Notes: generated by a model not told the origin, from the sequence alone. A stretch of DNA of 64,000 nucleotides from Streptomyces sp. WP-1 (GCF_030450125.1 NZ_CP123923.1:682001-746000), one strand, 5' to 3'. Positions 17,473 through 28,183 are shown, counted from the first letter of the stretch. Made by a program: numbers and translations.

Positions 17473-19080
17473 TCACCCCCGGGCGTGCGCCCGCTCGAAC
17501 GCCGCGAACGCGGCCTCCTGGCGCCACTCCAGGCGTGCCCGGGGGCTGCCGTCGAGGAGCCGCCGGCAGGCCGCGCCGCGCACGGGCTGTCCGGGGCGCT
17601 CGGCGCGGCAGGCCGCGACCGGGTGGTAGCCCTGGGCGGTGGGGTTGCCCTGCCACAGGCTCGCGCCGGGCAGGAAGGCGTACTGGAGGGAGGCGCGGGC
17701 CAGGTCCTTCAGCTCCGGGTAGCCGAGGCCGTAGGTGGCGGCGGCGTACTGGTACTCGTGGCTGATGTCGATGCGCGAGACTCCGGGGTCGTCGGTGGCG
17801 AGGACGACCGGGACGCCGTAGCGGCGGTACGTGGTGAAGGGGTGCTCGGCGCCCTTGACGCCGAGGATCTGGGCGTTGCTGGAGAAGGGCACCTCGACGG
17901 CGATCTGCCGGGCCGCCATGGTGCGGGCGGTGCGCTGCCAGTCGTCCTCGTGGACGAGGTCGACACCGTGTCCGACGCGCTGGGTGTGCGCGACGTCGAC
18001 CGCCTCGGCGATATGGAACTTCAGCGCCTCGGGCTTGACCAGTCCGGGCCACAACTCGCCCGCGTGCAGGGTGACATGGGCCTTCGGGTACACGGTGCGC
18101 AGATAGCCGACCATGCGCATCTGGAGGCTGTAGTTCGCCAGCGAGCTGTCCCAGTCCTCCGGCTGCACCAGGTTGACGGCGACGTAGCGGGAGTCCGCCT
18201 CGGCGAGCCGCATGCCGAGGTCCAGCTGGGTGAAGACCCGCACCGGTGAACCGCCCCGGGACGCCTGGGAGATCCAGCGGACGGTGAGCCCGCAGGCGGG
18301 CCGGGCCTTGGCGGTGCCGCAGCGCTCGGCGGCGCGGAACTCCGCGTCGCCGTCGTCGGTCTCCTTGCGGGCGTCCGCGACCAGCTTGTCCAGCTTGCCG
18401 CCCGCGACCAGCCTGCGGTGCAGGGCGGTGAGGTCGGCGTCCCAGCCCACCTGGTCGGCGAGCTGCTTGGCGCCGTCGGAGGCGGGGGTGACCATCGTCT
18501 CCAGGTACGACTGGTTGTCGGCCACGACGGTGTCGGCGACCTGGGCGAGCAGCTTGCCCCGGTGCCGCCAGGTGACCTCGCCGAACTTGCCGAAGGTGTC
18601 GAAGAAGTGGTCGTGCCCGTTCTCGTCGGGCGGGAAGTCCTGCATGGACCAGGCGCGCACGATCGCGTCGTGGAAGGCGCGGTCGGTGCGGGCGTCGGCG
18701 GCGGGCCGGGTGCCGGGGCCGCAGGGCGCGGCGACGGCGGTCATCGTCGCGTCGATGCACAGGCCGTCCTCGGCGGCCAGCTCGATGAGGTAGTCCGTGC
18801 TCACCGCTCCGGAGAGGTGGTTGTGCAGGTCCCCGCCCTTGGGGAGCTGCCGGAAGAAGGCCCGCAGAGCGGCGGGCCGGTTCTTGACCGAGCGGAGGTA
18901 GGCGTCGGTCCGCGCCTCGGCGGCCGTGGCCTGCCGGGACGGCGGCGCGGCGGGCCGGACCGCCGGGCGCGCGGGCTGCGCGGCGGCGGGCAGGGCGGAC
19001 AGCAGGGACAGGACACTGAGGGTGCCGAGCACGGCCGGAACGACCCGGCGCGGTACGGAACTTCGGGTGTGCAGACTCAC
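17473..19080 (-). CDS. Secreted adenosine deaminase (ADGF-type)
   Basis: 535 residues. A signal peptide (about 1-36, VVPAVLGTLSVLSLLSALPAAAQ) is followed by the amidohydrolase fold: GGDLHNHLSGA supplies the HxH zinc ligands; the VTLHAGELW motif supplies the catalytic His-Ala-Gly-Glu block; RVGHGVDLV and VEVPFSSNAQIL follow; LATDDPGVSR carries the final metal-binding Asp. The extra N-terminal helical region and length match secreted ADGF-like enzymes rather than the 350-residue cytosolic form. It converts adenosine to inosine and ammonia outside the cell, probably in nucleoside scavenging. The GTG start at 19080 has a poor ribosome site and is uncertain by a few codons. Confidence 0.9.
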   Translation of the reverse strand: MSLHTRSSVPRRVVPAVLGTLSVLSLLSALPAAAQPARPAVRPAAPPSRQATAAEARTDAYLRSVKNRPAALRAFFRQLPKGGDLHNHLSGAVSTDYLIELAAEDGLCIDATMTAVAAPCGPGTRPAADARTDRAFHDAIVRAWSMQDFPPDENGHDHFFDTFGKFGEVTWRHRGKLLAQVADTVVADNQSYLETMVTPASDGAKQLADQVGWDADLTALHRRLVAGGKLDKLVADARKETDDGDAEFRAAERCGTAKARPACGLTVRWISQASRGGSPVRVFTQLDLGMRLAEADSRYVAVNLVQPEDWDSSLANYSLQMRMVGYLRTVYPKAHVTLHAGELWPGLVKPEALKFHIAEAVDVAHTQRVGHGVDLVHEDDWQRTARTMAARQIAVEVPFSSNAQILGVKGAEHPFTTYRRYGVPVVLATDDPGVSRIDISHEYQYAAATYGLGYPELKDLARASLQYAFLPGASLWQGNPTAQGYHPVAACRAERPGQPVRGAACRRLLDGSPRARLEWRQEAAFAAFERAHARG

Positions 19081-19290
19081 AGGTGCATGATCAGCCAAGG
19101 AGTACGGCGACGCGGGCGCGACCGGCGCATACCGACCGGAGAGCACCCGTGCGGGTGATGTGTCCGTCTCCCTGTCCGGTGCGGGCAGTGCGCGCGGGAC
19201 CGGGGACCATCGGGGTGGCATGCCGGGCGCAGGCCCGGGTATGCGCGCCTGCGACGTCGTACATCGGCGACATACCAGGAGGCCGACCCC

Positions 19291-19536
19291 ATGCTGATGG
19301 CACACCCCGCCGTACTCAAGGACCTCATCACCCAGTACGAGACCCTCGCGCTGCTCGGCGCCGAGGAGAGCACCCCGGGGGCGCGGCAGCGGCTCGCGGA
19401 CGTCTCGTACACGCTGTGCGTGGCCACCGGGACGCGGGATGTCGACATGGCCCTGATCGCGGCCCGCCACCGGCTGTCCGGGGCCCGCCCGGAGGACGAC
19501 TCGGTGCTCCAGGACCCCGAGCCGGCCGTCGCCTGA
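19291..19536 (+). CDS. DUF5133 domain protein
   Basis: 81 residues, MLMAHPAVLKDLITQYETLALLG at the start and RLADVSYTLCVATGTRDVDMALIAARHRL in the middle, matching the small DUF5133 family common in Streptomyces, often near developmental or secondary-metabolism genes. It is helical and soluble, with no known activity. An AGGAGG site lies 8 bp before the ATG. It is divergent from the adenosine deaminase, sharing a 210-bp upstream region. Confidence 0.8.
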   Translation: MLMAHPAVLKDLITQYETLALLGAEESTPGARQRLADVSYTLCVATGTRDVDMALIAARHRLSGARPEDDSVLQDPEPAVA

Positions 19537-19732
19537 GGCCGGGGCGCGGGGCCGCGCACCGCCGCCCCGGCACCGCGCCCCACCAGCGGCTCACCGCCGC
19601 GCTCCCCCGAACTCATGGGCTCCCGCTTCTGGTCGGCGGGGCCTACCGGACGGTATACAGACCCAGTCGATCGCGTGCGGGCCGCTCCATGGCGCCGCCG
19701 TCCGCGTGGTGTACCGGTCCCAGGGGGGAACG

Positions 19733-20647
19733 ATGACGAACGACAGGCGTCCGGCCGGCGGGGCGAGAGCCCGGCGGCGGCTCGCGGTGCTGGCGGCGGT
19801 GGGCGGATGCGCCCTGGTCGCCGCCGGCACCACTGCGGCCGCGGCGCACCCGGCGGGCCACGGCCACCGCCTCGCCTACGTGGCGCTCGGCGACTCCTAC
19901 ACCTCGGGCCCGGGCATACCCACCCAGGTGGACGCCGACTGCGCCCGCTCCGACCGGAACTACCCCTCCCTGGTGGGGCACCGGGAGCGGGCGACGGCGT
20001 TCACGGACGTCAGCTGCTCGGGAGCGACGACCGTGCAGATGTGGCAGGCCCAGGGCACCAACCGGCCCCAGCTGGAGGCCGTTTCGCGCCACACCGACCT
20101 GGTGTCGCTCCAAATAGGCGGCAATGACGTCGGATTCGGCACCATCATCGCCACCTGCGCCCGGCTCGGTGTCCAGGACCCGGCGGGCAATCCGTGCGAG
20201 CGCTCCTACGAGGCGTCCGGACAGGACGCGCTGGCGCTCGCGGTGCGGCAGACCGCGCCGAAGATCACCGAGGTGCTGCGGGCCGTGCACAGGCGGGCGC
20301 CGCACGCCCGGGTCGTGGTCGTCGGCTACCCCGATCTGCTGCCCGACGACGGCGTCGGCTGCTTCCCGCAAGTCCCCTTCGCGCAGGGCGATTTCGGCTA
20401 CCTGCGGGACACCGAGAAGCGGCTGAACCTGATGCTGCGCACGGTGGCCGGGCGCAACCGCGCCGAGTACGTGGACACGTACGGCCCGACCGTGGGCCAC
20501 GACATGTGCAAGGCGCCCGCGGACCGCTGGATCGAGCCGCTCCAGCCGGCCGCGCCCGCGGCCCCGGCACATCCCAACGCCCGGGGCGAGGAGGCCATGG
20601 CGGGCGCGGTCCTGCACCGGCTCACGGGGAAGCACGGGCACCGCTGA
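19733..20647 (+). CDS. Secreted SGNH/GDSL esterase
   Basis: 304 residues with an Arg-rich signal peptide (RARRRLAVLAAVGGCALVAAGTT). Block I YVALGDSYTSGPG holds the nucleophile Ser, block II is VSCSGATTV, block III QIGGNDVGFG supplies the Gly and Asn of the oxyanion hole, and block V APAHPNARGEEAMA supplies the catalytic His. Cys pairs fit the disulfide pattern of Streptomyces lipases of the SCO1725 type. It should hydrolyse lipid or acyl esters outside the cell. The start at 19733 has an AGGGGGGAA site. Confidence 0.9.
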   Translation: MTNDRRPAGGARARRRLAVLAAVGGCALVAAGTTAAAAHPAGHGHRLAYVALGDSYTSGPGIPTQVDADCARSDRNYPSLVGHRERATAFTDVSCSGATTVQMWQAQGTNRPQLEAVSRHTDLVSLQIGGNDVGFGTIIATCARLGVQDPAGNPCERSYEASGQDALALAVRQTAPKITEVLRAVHRRAPHARVVVVGYPDLLPDDGVGCFPQVPFAQGDFGYLRDTEKRLNLMLRTVAGRNRAEYVDTYGPTVGHDMCKAPADRWIEPLQPAAPAAPAHPNARGEEAMAGAVLHRLTGKHGHR

Positions 20648-20650
20648 GCA

Positions 20651-20698
20651 CGGCGGGCGGCGGCCTGTGCACATCGGTGCGGAGGCCGCCGCCCGCCG
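20651..20698. terminator. 16-bp-stem bidirectional terminator
   Basis: Perfect arms 20651-20666 and 20683-20698 with a 16-nt loop lie between the convergent esterase and phosphoglucomutase genes and can serve both. Confidence 0.8.
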
Positions 20699-20729
20699 AT
20701 GCCGGTGATCGGCACCGATATGTCTCCGC

Positions 20730-22370
<1,641 letters not shown>

Positions 22371-22645
22371 GAGTGCGTTCCTCCGCGTCGGTTTCGGTCG
22401 CTCGCTCACGCCCATCTTTCCTCGTCAGGAGCATGACGCGCGAGTACGCCCCACCTTATGATCCGTCGCTCCCGGTGCCGTCCGGCCACCCGCGCGGCAC
22501 GCGTCGAGGCGGGCCCGCCACCGTGACCGCGCCCGCCTGCGCACCCGTTCCCGGAACTCCTTGGACCGCCGCGCGCGGCTGCCGTCGCCGGGCCGTGGCG
22601 CCCGCGTCCGCCGGTCTGCCACGGCCTCGCAGCGGCGGGCGGCCG

Positions 22646-23497
22646 TCAGCCGATGTGGTAACGGTCCCCGTACACCTTCCAGTCGAGCGGAGTCTTCAGG
22701 TCGAGGTTGCCCTTGCGCAGGAAGACCCGCTGTTCGGTGTCGACGCGGGTGGTGTCGCTGTGGGCCTCCTCCTGCTTCATGGCCCAGACCCGGGCGTCGA
22801 GGAAGGCGCCGAGGTACGCCGTCTCGTCGCCGCCCCGCGCCGGGGGCTCGGCCGTGCGCAGGGCGCGCCTGCGGATGTTACGGAAGCTGGTGGGGTCGTC
22901 GCCGTCGCCGTGCATGACGATGGCGTCGTAGTAGCAGAACTGGCCGAGGGCGCGCAGTCCGTCGGTCTTGCCCTGGGCGACGGCGGGGCCGAAGCAGACG
23001 CGGTCGCACTCGTCGTCCTGGCACTTCTGGAACACCGTGTCCTGCGCGGCCTTGCGCCAGTCCTTGGGGAAGTCCGGGTCGAGCCCCGAGTGCGAGTCGC
23101 TGCCGTCGACCCTGCGCAGCGCGGGGAGGTACTGCGCGAGGATGTTGCCGGCCTTGCGGTCGGCGTAGAGCTGGACGAGGTCGAGCATGTCGCCGGTGCC
23201 GGAGCAGAAGCCGATGATGCCGCCGGTGTAGCCGCGGCCGTCGCCGATGTCCTCGATGTACTTGTACTGGGCCTTCCAGTCGAGCGAGGAGTTCTCCGCG
23301 CTCGACACCAGCTTCATCGCGATCTCCTTCTTCGCGGGATCGTCGAGGCCGCTCGCGGCGGCGGTGCCGGGCTGCGCCGCCGCGACGGCGCGCGGGACAC
23401 CGAGCGCGGCACCGGCGGCCACGGCGCCGAGCGCGGCGACGAGGGTACGGCGGGAAAGCCGGGCAGGGGCTGCGGATCCGCGGTGTTCGTGCACCAC
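22646..23497 (-). CDS. csn: GH46 chitosanase, Tat-exported
   Basis: About 283 residues. The N-terminus carries a twin-arginine signal (SRRTLVAALGAVAAGAALG). The mature enzyme begins near LDDPAKKEIAMKLVSSAENSS, which includes the general-acid Glu of family 46. KYIEDIGDGRGYTGGIIGF supplies the second catalytic Asp, and CSGTGDMLDLVQLY, DVPALRRVDGS-like and YGDRYHIG segments match Streptomyces sp. N174 chitosanase. It hydrolyses chitosan to oligomers outside the cell. GTG at 23497 was chosen because GGAG stands six bases upstream; an in-frame TTG at 23509 has no ribosome site. A palindromic operator lies 67 bp upstream. Confidence 0.95.
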   Translation of the reverse strand: MVHEHRGSAAPARLSRRTLVAALGAVAAGAALGVPRAVAAAQPGTAAASGLDDPAKKEIAMKLVSSAENSSLDWKAQYKYIEDIGDGRGYTGGIIGFCSGTGDMLDLVQLYADRKAGNILAQYLPALRRVDGSDSHSGLDPDFPKDWRKAAQDTVFQKCQDDECDRVCFGPAVAQGKTDGLRALGQFCYYDAIVMHGDGDDPTSFRNIRRRALRTAEPPARGGDETAYLGAFLDARVWAMKQEEAHSDTTRVDTEQRVFLRKGNLDLKTPLDWKVYGDRYHIG

Positions 23498-23563
23498 TGG
23501 GGTCTCCAAGGAGGTGTGGGGGGTGGCGAGTTGGGCCAGTACGAAGGCGCTGGCGAGTATTGG

Positions 23564-23578
23564 TAGGAAAGTTTCCTA
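23564..23578. promoter_or_regulatory. Chitosanase operator (CsnR-type palindrome)
   Basis: TAGGAAA-G-TTTCCTA, a perfect 7-1-7 palindrome, lies upstream of the chitosanase gene. It matches the operator to which the ROK-family repressor CsnR binds in front of Streptomyces chitosanase and glucosaminidase genes, with release by chitosan oligomers. No csnR is present in this window, so control would be in trans. Confidence 0.75.
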
Positions 23579-23768
23579 TCAGACCTGGAAGAGGCCGGTA
23601 ACCCGGCCCGCGTGAAATTCGTAGGATCGGACAGTCCGCACTCAGAAACAGGACCGCTCAATCCCATCCGGCTGTGCAATTGGACTTATGGATCACCTCG
23701 GCGCAGGGTGGACTGACCCCCCTCGGACCCCTGGGGACACCCGTACCGCACCACCCGGAGAACACCCG

Positions 23769-24812
23769 ATGACCCACGTCGCGGACCCCGCTCGCTACGA
23801 CGGCACCATGCGCTACCGGCGCACCGGCCGCTCAGGCCTCGACCTGCCGCTCCTGTCCCTGGGCTACTGGCACAACTTCGGTGACGACCGCGCCTTCGAG
23901 ACCCAGCGCGAGATCGCCCTGCGCGCCTTCGACCTGGGGATCACCCATCACGACCTGGCGAACAACTACGGCCCGCCGTACGGCTCGGCGGAGACCAACT
24001 TCGGCCGGCTGATGCGGCAGGACCTCGCGCCGTACCGCGACGAGATGGTGATCTCCACCAAGGCGGGCTGGGACATGTGGCCGGGCCCCTACGGGCAGGG
24101 CGGCGGATCCCGCAAGTACCTGCTGGCCTCGCTGGACCAGTCGCTGCGCCGGATGGGCGTGGACTACGTGGACATCTTCTACTCCCACCGGCTGGACGCG
24201 AGCACGCCGCTGGAGGAGACGATGGGCGCCCTCGACACGGCCGTCCGCCAGGGCAAGGCGCTCTACGTCGGCATCTCCTCCTACGACGCCGAGCGCACCC
24301 GGCAGGCCGCCGCGATCCTGCGCGACCTCGGCACCCCGCTGCTGATCCACCAGCCGTCGTACAACATGTTCAACCGCTGGATCGAGACCGAGGGCCTGCT
24401 GGACGTCGCCCAGGAGGAGGGCTTCGGCGTCATCGGCTTCACGGCGCTCGCCCAGGGCCTGCTGACCGGCCGCTACCTGGACGGCGTGCCGGGCGACTCG
24501 CGGGCCGCGCGCGGCGACTCCTTCGACCGCTCCTGGCTGACCGAGGACGTGTTGCGCCGGCTGCGCGCCCTGAACGGCATCGCCGCCCGGCGCGGGCAGA
24601 CCCTCGCCCAGCTGGCGCTCGCCTGGGCGCTGCGCGACCAGCGGGTGACGTCCCTGGTCATCGGCGCCTCCCGCACCGAGCAGCTGGAGCAGAACGTGGC
24701 CGCCCTGGACAACCTCGGCTTCACCGACGAGGAACTGGCCGAGATCGACTCGTACGCCATGGACGGCGGCGTCGACCTGTGGCGCGAGGCCCGGCTGGGA
24801 AATCTGGACTGA
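23769..24812 (+). CDS. Aldo/keto reductase, YghZ-like
   Basis: 347 residues with the (beta/alpha)8 NADPH-dependent reductase fold. MRYRRTGRSGLDLPLLSLG is the usual first strand; FDLGITHHDLANNYGPPYG contains the catalytic Asp and Tyr; STKAGW supplies Lys; YSHR replaces the family's catalytic H context; VIGASRTEQLEQNV binds the cofactor phosphate. The GSAETNFGRLM element matches E. coli YghZ, an L-glyceraldehyde-3-phosphate and methylglyoxal reductase, so aldehyde detoxification is likely. It starts at ATG 23769 after GGAG. A Crp-like site lies just downstream, before the next gene. Confidence 0.88.
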   Translation: MTHVADPARYDGTMRYRRTGRSGLDLPLLSLGYWHNFGDDRAFETQREIALRAFDLGITHHDLANNYGPPYGSAETNFGRLMRQDLAPYRDEMVISTKAGWDMWPGPYGQGGGSRKYLLASLDQSLRRMGVDYVDIFYSHRLDASTPLEETMGALDTAVRQGKALYVGISSYDAERTRQAAAILRDLGTPLLIHQPSYNMFNRWIETEGLLDVAQEEGFGVIGFTALAQGLLTGRYLDGVPGDSRAARGDSFDRSWLTEDVLRRLRALNGIAARRGQTLAQLALAWALRDQRVTSLVIGASRTEQLEQNVAALDNLGFTDEELAEIDSYAMDGGVDLWREARLGNLD

Positions 24813-24822
24813 CTTCGGGGTA

Positions 24823-24838
24823 TGTGACGTACGCCACA
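24823..24838. promoter_or_regulatory. Crp-like palindrome
   Basis: TGTGACGTACGCCACA fits the Streptomyces Crp consensus GTG-N6-GNCAC and is a near-perfect palindrome with one mismatched pair. It sits between the aldo/keto reductase and the small zinc-ribbon gene at 24921, in an unusually AT-rich patch (24838-24870) that probably contains a promoter. Confidence 0.45.
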
Positions 24839-24920
24839 GAAATGAAGGATAAATAAGACTTAATCTGGCAACTCGGACATCCTTACGACTCTCTCACCAC
24901 CGCAAGGAGCCGCTCGCCGT

Positions 24921-25094
24921 ATGGTGCACGCAGCCCGTCCCAGCCACGTCCCGCCGCCCCACCCGGACCTGAGCCGCGCCCGCGACTGCGAGCGCTGCCT
25001 CGGCTGGGGGACCGTCGTCAGCCGCGACGGCGAGCACGAGCTGTGCCCCAGTTGCCAGCGGGCCCCCGGTAGCGCCGGGGGCCCGGCCCTGTGA
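24921..25094 (+). CDS. Small CxxC zinc-ribbon-like protein
   Basis: 57 residues with a proline-rich start and two Cys pairs, RDCERCLGWGTVV and ELCPSCQRA, spaced 21 residues apart, enough to bind one zinc ion. The AAGGAG site at 24903-24908 is 12 bp upstream. Such small zinc-ribbon proteins are widespread in Streptomyces with no known role. It is followed 35 bp later by the DedA gene on the same strand and may be co-transcribed. Confidence 0.65.
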   Translation: MVHAARPSHVPPPHPDLSRARDCERCLGWGTVVSRDGEHELCPSCQRAPGSAGGPAL

Positions 25095-25129
25095 GGGCCC
25101 CCATCGGCGTCGGCCCGTACCGTTGAGGC

Positions 25130-25774
25130 ATGGCCGCCCCTCCGCTCCCCGGACCGCTGGCCCATCTGGCGCCGCTGCTCGGCCACTACGGCTACTGGGC
25201 CGTGGGGGCCGTGATCCTCGTGGAGGACTTCGGCATCCCGGCACCCGGTGAGACGATCCTGCTCGCGGCCGGGGTGTACGCGGGCGCGGGTGCGCTGGAC
25301 GTCGTGAAGGTGGGTCTCATCGCGTTCGCCGCGGCCGTCGTCGGGGACAACATCGGCTTTCTCATCGGCCACTTCGGCGGGCGCGCCTTCGTGCACCGCT
25401 GGGGGAAGTACGTCCTTCTGACCCCGAAGCGGTTCGCGGCCGCCGAGGACTTCTTCACCCGGCACGGCGCCGTGATCGTGACCGTGGCCCGGTTCGTCGA
25501 GGGCCTGCGCCAGGCCAACGGCATCGTCGCGGGCACCTCGGGCATGCACTGGCGCCGCTTCCTCGCCTTCAACGCCCTCGGCGCCGCCCTGTGGGTGGGC
25601 CTGTGGACCACCCTGGCCTATCTGGCGGGCAGCCACATCGACGCGGTGTACGAGGAGATCAAGCGCTACGAGCTCTACTTCCTCCCGGCCCTCGCGGTCC
25701 TGGTCCTCGCGCTCGTGGCCCGCCATGTCGTACGACGGCGCCACGAGCGCGCGGAGTCCGAGGGGACCGGCTGA
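25130..25774 (+). CDS. DedA family membrane protein
   Basis: 214 residues. VEDFGIPAPGETILLAAG is the E-x-x-x-P-x-P-x-E signature of the SNARE-associated/DedA family. GDNIGFLIGHFGGR and ARFVEGLRQANGIVAGTSGM, with the conserved Arg, follow, with four to five transmembrane helices in total. Relatives move undecaprenyl phosphate or phospholipids across the membrane and support envelope homeostasis. It ends 18 bp from the convergent MFS gene. Confidence 0.9.
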   Translation: MAAPPLPGPLAHLAPLLGHYGYWAVGAVILVEDFGIPAPGETILLAAGVYAGAGALDVVKVGLIAFAAAVVGDNIGFLIGHFGGRAFVHRWGKYVLLTPKRFAAAEDFFTRHGAVIVTVARFVEGLRQANGIVAGTSGMHWRRFLAFNALGAALWVGLWTTLAYLAGSHIDAVYEEIKRYELYFLPALAVLVLALVARHVVRRRHERAESEGTG

Positions 25775-25792
25775 CTCCAGGGGCCCGGAGCC

Positions 25793-27583
25793 TCAGGAGG
25801 GGCGCGCCGCACCGCTCGGCTTCGGCGCGGGCTGCCCGGTGCCGGCCGTCGGCGCCTCCTCGGCGCGTTCATGGCCGCCGCGCAGCGCGGAGGCCACGGC
25901 GGAGACCAGGGCCATCCCGGCGGCCACGCTGAAGACGATGGTCAGGCCGTGGTGGAAGGGACCGGAGACCAGTTCGGGGAAGAACGTGTGCCCGGTCAGG
26001 GTGGCGCGCTGGGCGGCGGTCAGGCGGTCCAGGGTGCCGCCCGCGAGCAGATGGCCGATGGGGTTGTCGCCGAGGAACGTCGCGAACAGGGTGCTGACCG
26101 GCGGCAGCGAGGCCACCTGGTGCGCGGTCGCGGCGGGCACCCCGTGCGCCGCGAGGCCGCTGCTCAGCGTCTTCGGCAGGGTGGCGGCCAGGCCGGAGAC
26201 CATCAGCGAGAAGAACACGCCGATGGACAGGGCCGTACCGGAGTTCTGGAAGGTGGAGCGCATCCCGGAGGCCACGCCCCGGTACCTCGCCGGCACGCTG
26301 CCCATGATCGACGAGGTGTTGGGCGAGGAGAACATGCCCTGGCCCAGCCCGTTGAGCAGCAGCAGCGCGGCGAACGGCCCGTAGTCGAAGTCAACCGGCA
26401 GGGCCAGCAGCCCGAGGAAGGACCCGGCGACCACCAGCAGCCCGGCGGTGGAGAAGATCCGGGCGCCGAACCGGTCGGAGAGATAACCGGAGACGGGACC
26501 GGCGAGCAGGAAGCCGAGGGTGAGCGGCAGCATGAAGATGCCCGCCCAGAGCGGGGTGTCCTCGAAGTCGTAGCCGTGCAGCGGCAGCCAGATGCCCTGG
26601 AGCCAGATGATCAGCATGAACTGGAGCCCGCCGCGGGCGATCGCGGTCAGCAGGGCGGCCAGGTTGCCCGCCGCGAAGGCCCGCACCTTGAACAGCGAGA
26701 GGCGGAACATCGGCTCGGCGACCGTCTTCTCCACCACGCAGAAGACGAGCAGCAGGAACACACCGCCGATCAGCCCGGTGAGGACGAGCGGGTTGGTCCA
26801 GCCGGTGGGGTGGCCGCCGTACGGCTGGATGCCGTAGGTGATGCCCGCGAGCAGGATGCCCGCGCCCGAGGCGAAGGTGATGTTGCCGAGCCAGTCGACC
26901 CGGCCGCGCCCGCCGGCCGCGGTCTCGCGCAGGCTGAGATACGACCAGATGGTGCCGGTGACGCTGATCGGGACGCTCACCCAGAACACGGCCCGCCAGT
27001 CCACGGCGGCCAGCAGACCGCCGGCGAGCAGGCCGAGGAACTGCCCGGCGAGCGCGGTGATCTGGTTGATGCCGAGCGCCATGCCGCGCTGCCGGGAGGG
27101 GAAGGCGTCGGTGAGGATCGCGGCCGAGTTGGCGGTGAGCATGGAACCGCCGAACGCCTGCACGACGCGCCACAGGATCAGCCACAGCGCGCCCGCCCCG
27201 GCCCGGAACGGATCGAGGGACAGGGCGATGGAGGCGATGGCGAAGACCAGGAAGCCCAGGTTGTAGATGCGCACCCGGCCGAACATGTCGCCGAGCCGGC
27301 CGAGGACCACCACCAGGACGGCCGAGACCAGCAGATAGCCGAGGATCATCCACAGCAGATAGCCGATGTTGCCCGGGGCGAGCGGGTCCAGGCCGATGCC
27401 GCGGAAGATGGCCGGCAGCGAGATGATCACGATGGAGGCGTCCATCGTGGCGATCAGGACGCCGAGCGTGGTGTTGGACAGGGCGACCCACTTGTAGCCG
27501 GGGCCGGGGGGTGTGTCCCGCTGCCGGGCCGAGCGGGCGAGCAGCCGGGCGCGTATGCCGCCCGCGGGCGTGCCGGCGTTCAC
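25793..27583 (-). CDS. MFS drug:H+ antiporter (DHA2, 14 TM)
   Basis: 596 residues with about 14 hydrophobic segments. MDASIVIISLPAIFRGIG is motif D of the DHA2 group, LGRLGDMFGRVRIYNLGF is motif A, and LTANSAAILTDAFPSRQRGMALG is motif B/C. A long loop near residues 470-530 separates the last helices. It should expel hydrophobic drugs or self-made metabolites. The GTG at 27583 overlaps the MarR stop by 4 bp (GTGA), so expression is coupled to that regulator, which probably represses both genes. Confidence 0.92.
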   Translation of the reverse strand: MNAGTPAGGIRARLLARSARQRDTPPGPGYKWVALSNTTLGVLIATMDASIVIISLPAIFRGIGLDPLAPGNIGYLLWMILGYLLVSAVLVVVLGRLGDMFGRVRIYNLGFLVFAIASIALSLDPFRAGAGALWLILWRVVQAFGGSMLTANSAAILTDAFPSRQRGMALGINQITALAGQFLGLLAGGLLAAVDWRAVFWVSVPISVTGTIWSYLSLRETAAGGRGRVDWLGNITFASGAGILLAGITYGIQPYGGHPTGWTNPLVLTGLIGGVFLLLVFCVVEKTVAEPMFRLSLFKVRAFAAGNLAALLTAIARGGLQFMLIIWLQGIWLPLHGYDFEDTPLWAGIFMLPLTLGFLLAGPVSGYLSDRFGARIFSTAGLLVVAGSFLGLLALPVDFDYGPFAALLLLNGLGQGMFSSPNTSSIMGSVPARYRGVASGMRSTFQNSGTALSIGVFFSLMVSGLAATLPKTLSSGLAAHGVPAATAHQVASLPPVSTLFATFLGDNPIGHLLAGGTLDRLTAAQRATLTGHTFFPELVSGPFHHGLTIVFSVAAGMALVSAVASALRGGHERAEEAPTAGTGQPAPKPSGAARPS

Positions 27584-28059
27584 AGCTGTTCCGCCAGTCG
27601 GTCGAGGAGGGGCAGTACGTCGGTCAGAGCCTGCCGTTCCCGCGCGGTGAACCCGTCCAGGGCGTGGGCGAGGCGGTCGGCGGACTCGGAGCGGCGCCGC
27701 TCCAGCACGGTCCGGCCCTCCTCGGTGATCGCGATGACGGCCCGGCGCCGGTCGACCGGATCGGGCGAACGGCTGACCAGGCCGCGCTGCTCCAGGGCGG
27801 CCAGGGTGCCGGCCATCGCCTGCGGCCGTACCCGCTCCTGCTCGGCGAGCGCGCCCGGCGAGTCGGGGCCGCTGCCCGAGAGCCGGGCCAGCACCGAGGC
27901 ACCGGACAGGGTGAGGTCGCCCACCGCGTGGGCCTGGCGCAGCCTGCGCACGATCCGGCCCATGGCCAGCCGGAGCGAGCCCGCGAGCGCGCTGGTCCCC
28001 GGGTCGCCGCCCGGGCCTTCCGCGGCCGTCTCCGCCGCGTCTTCCGTCGCCACATCCAT
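27580..28059 (-). CDS. MarR family regulator
   Basis: 159 residues with a winged-helix domain: LTLSGASVLARLSGSGPDSPGALAEQERVRPQAMAGTLAALEQRGLV is the HTH, and RSPDPVDRRRAVIAITEEG is the wing with the conserved DxRR. It probably binds DNA as a dimer and releases it on ligand binding, controlling itself and the coupled MFS pump. The ATG at 28059 has no ribosome site but a promoter -10 ends 8 bp upstream, so the mRNA is probably leaderless. Confidence 0.9.
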   Translation of the reverse strand: MDVATEDAAETAAEGPGGDPGTSALAGSLRLAMGRIVRRLRQAHAVGDLTLSGASVLARLSGSGPDSPGALAEQERVRPQAMAGTLAALEQRGLVSRSPDPVDRRRAVIAITEEGRTVLERRRSESADRLAHALDGFTARERQALTDVLPLLDRLAEQL

Positions 28060-28097
28060 GATTAGTAACAATAGGTTTAGCAGTCTGGCCTGTACAA
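28060..28097 (-). promoter_or_regulatory. Leaderless promoter of the marR-MFS operon
   Basis: On the minus strand TTGTAC (28097-28092), an 18-nt spacer and TATTGT (28073-28068) precede the MarR ATG, with 8 nt from -10 to ATG. The AT-rich stretch is an imperfect palindrome (CTAAAC/GTTACTAA), a plausible MarR operator overlapping the -10 box. Confidence 0.5.
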
Positions 28098-28183
28098 CCA
28101 AAGGCGGGTAATCGGTTTGAGGGGCGTCGCAGGGGCAAACCGAATGGCGAACGGACTTCACGCGACGTTGGGAGTGAGACCCG

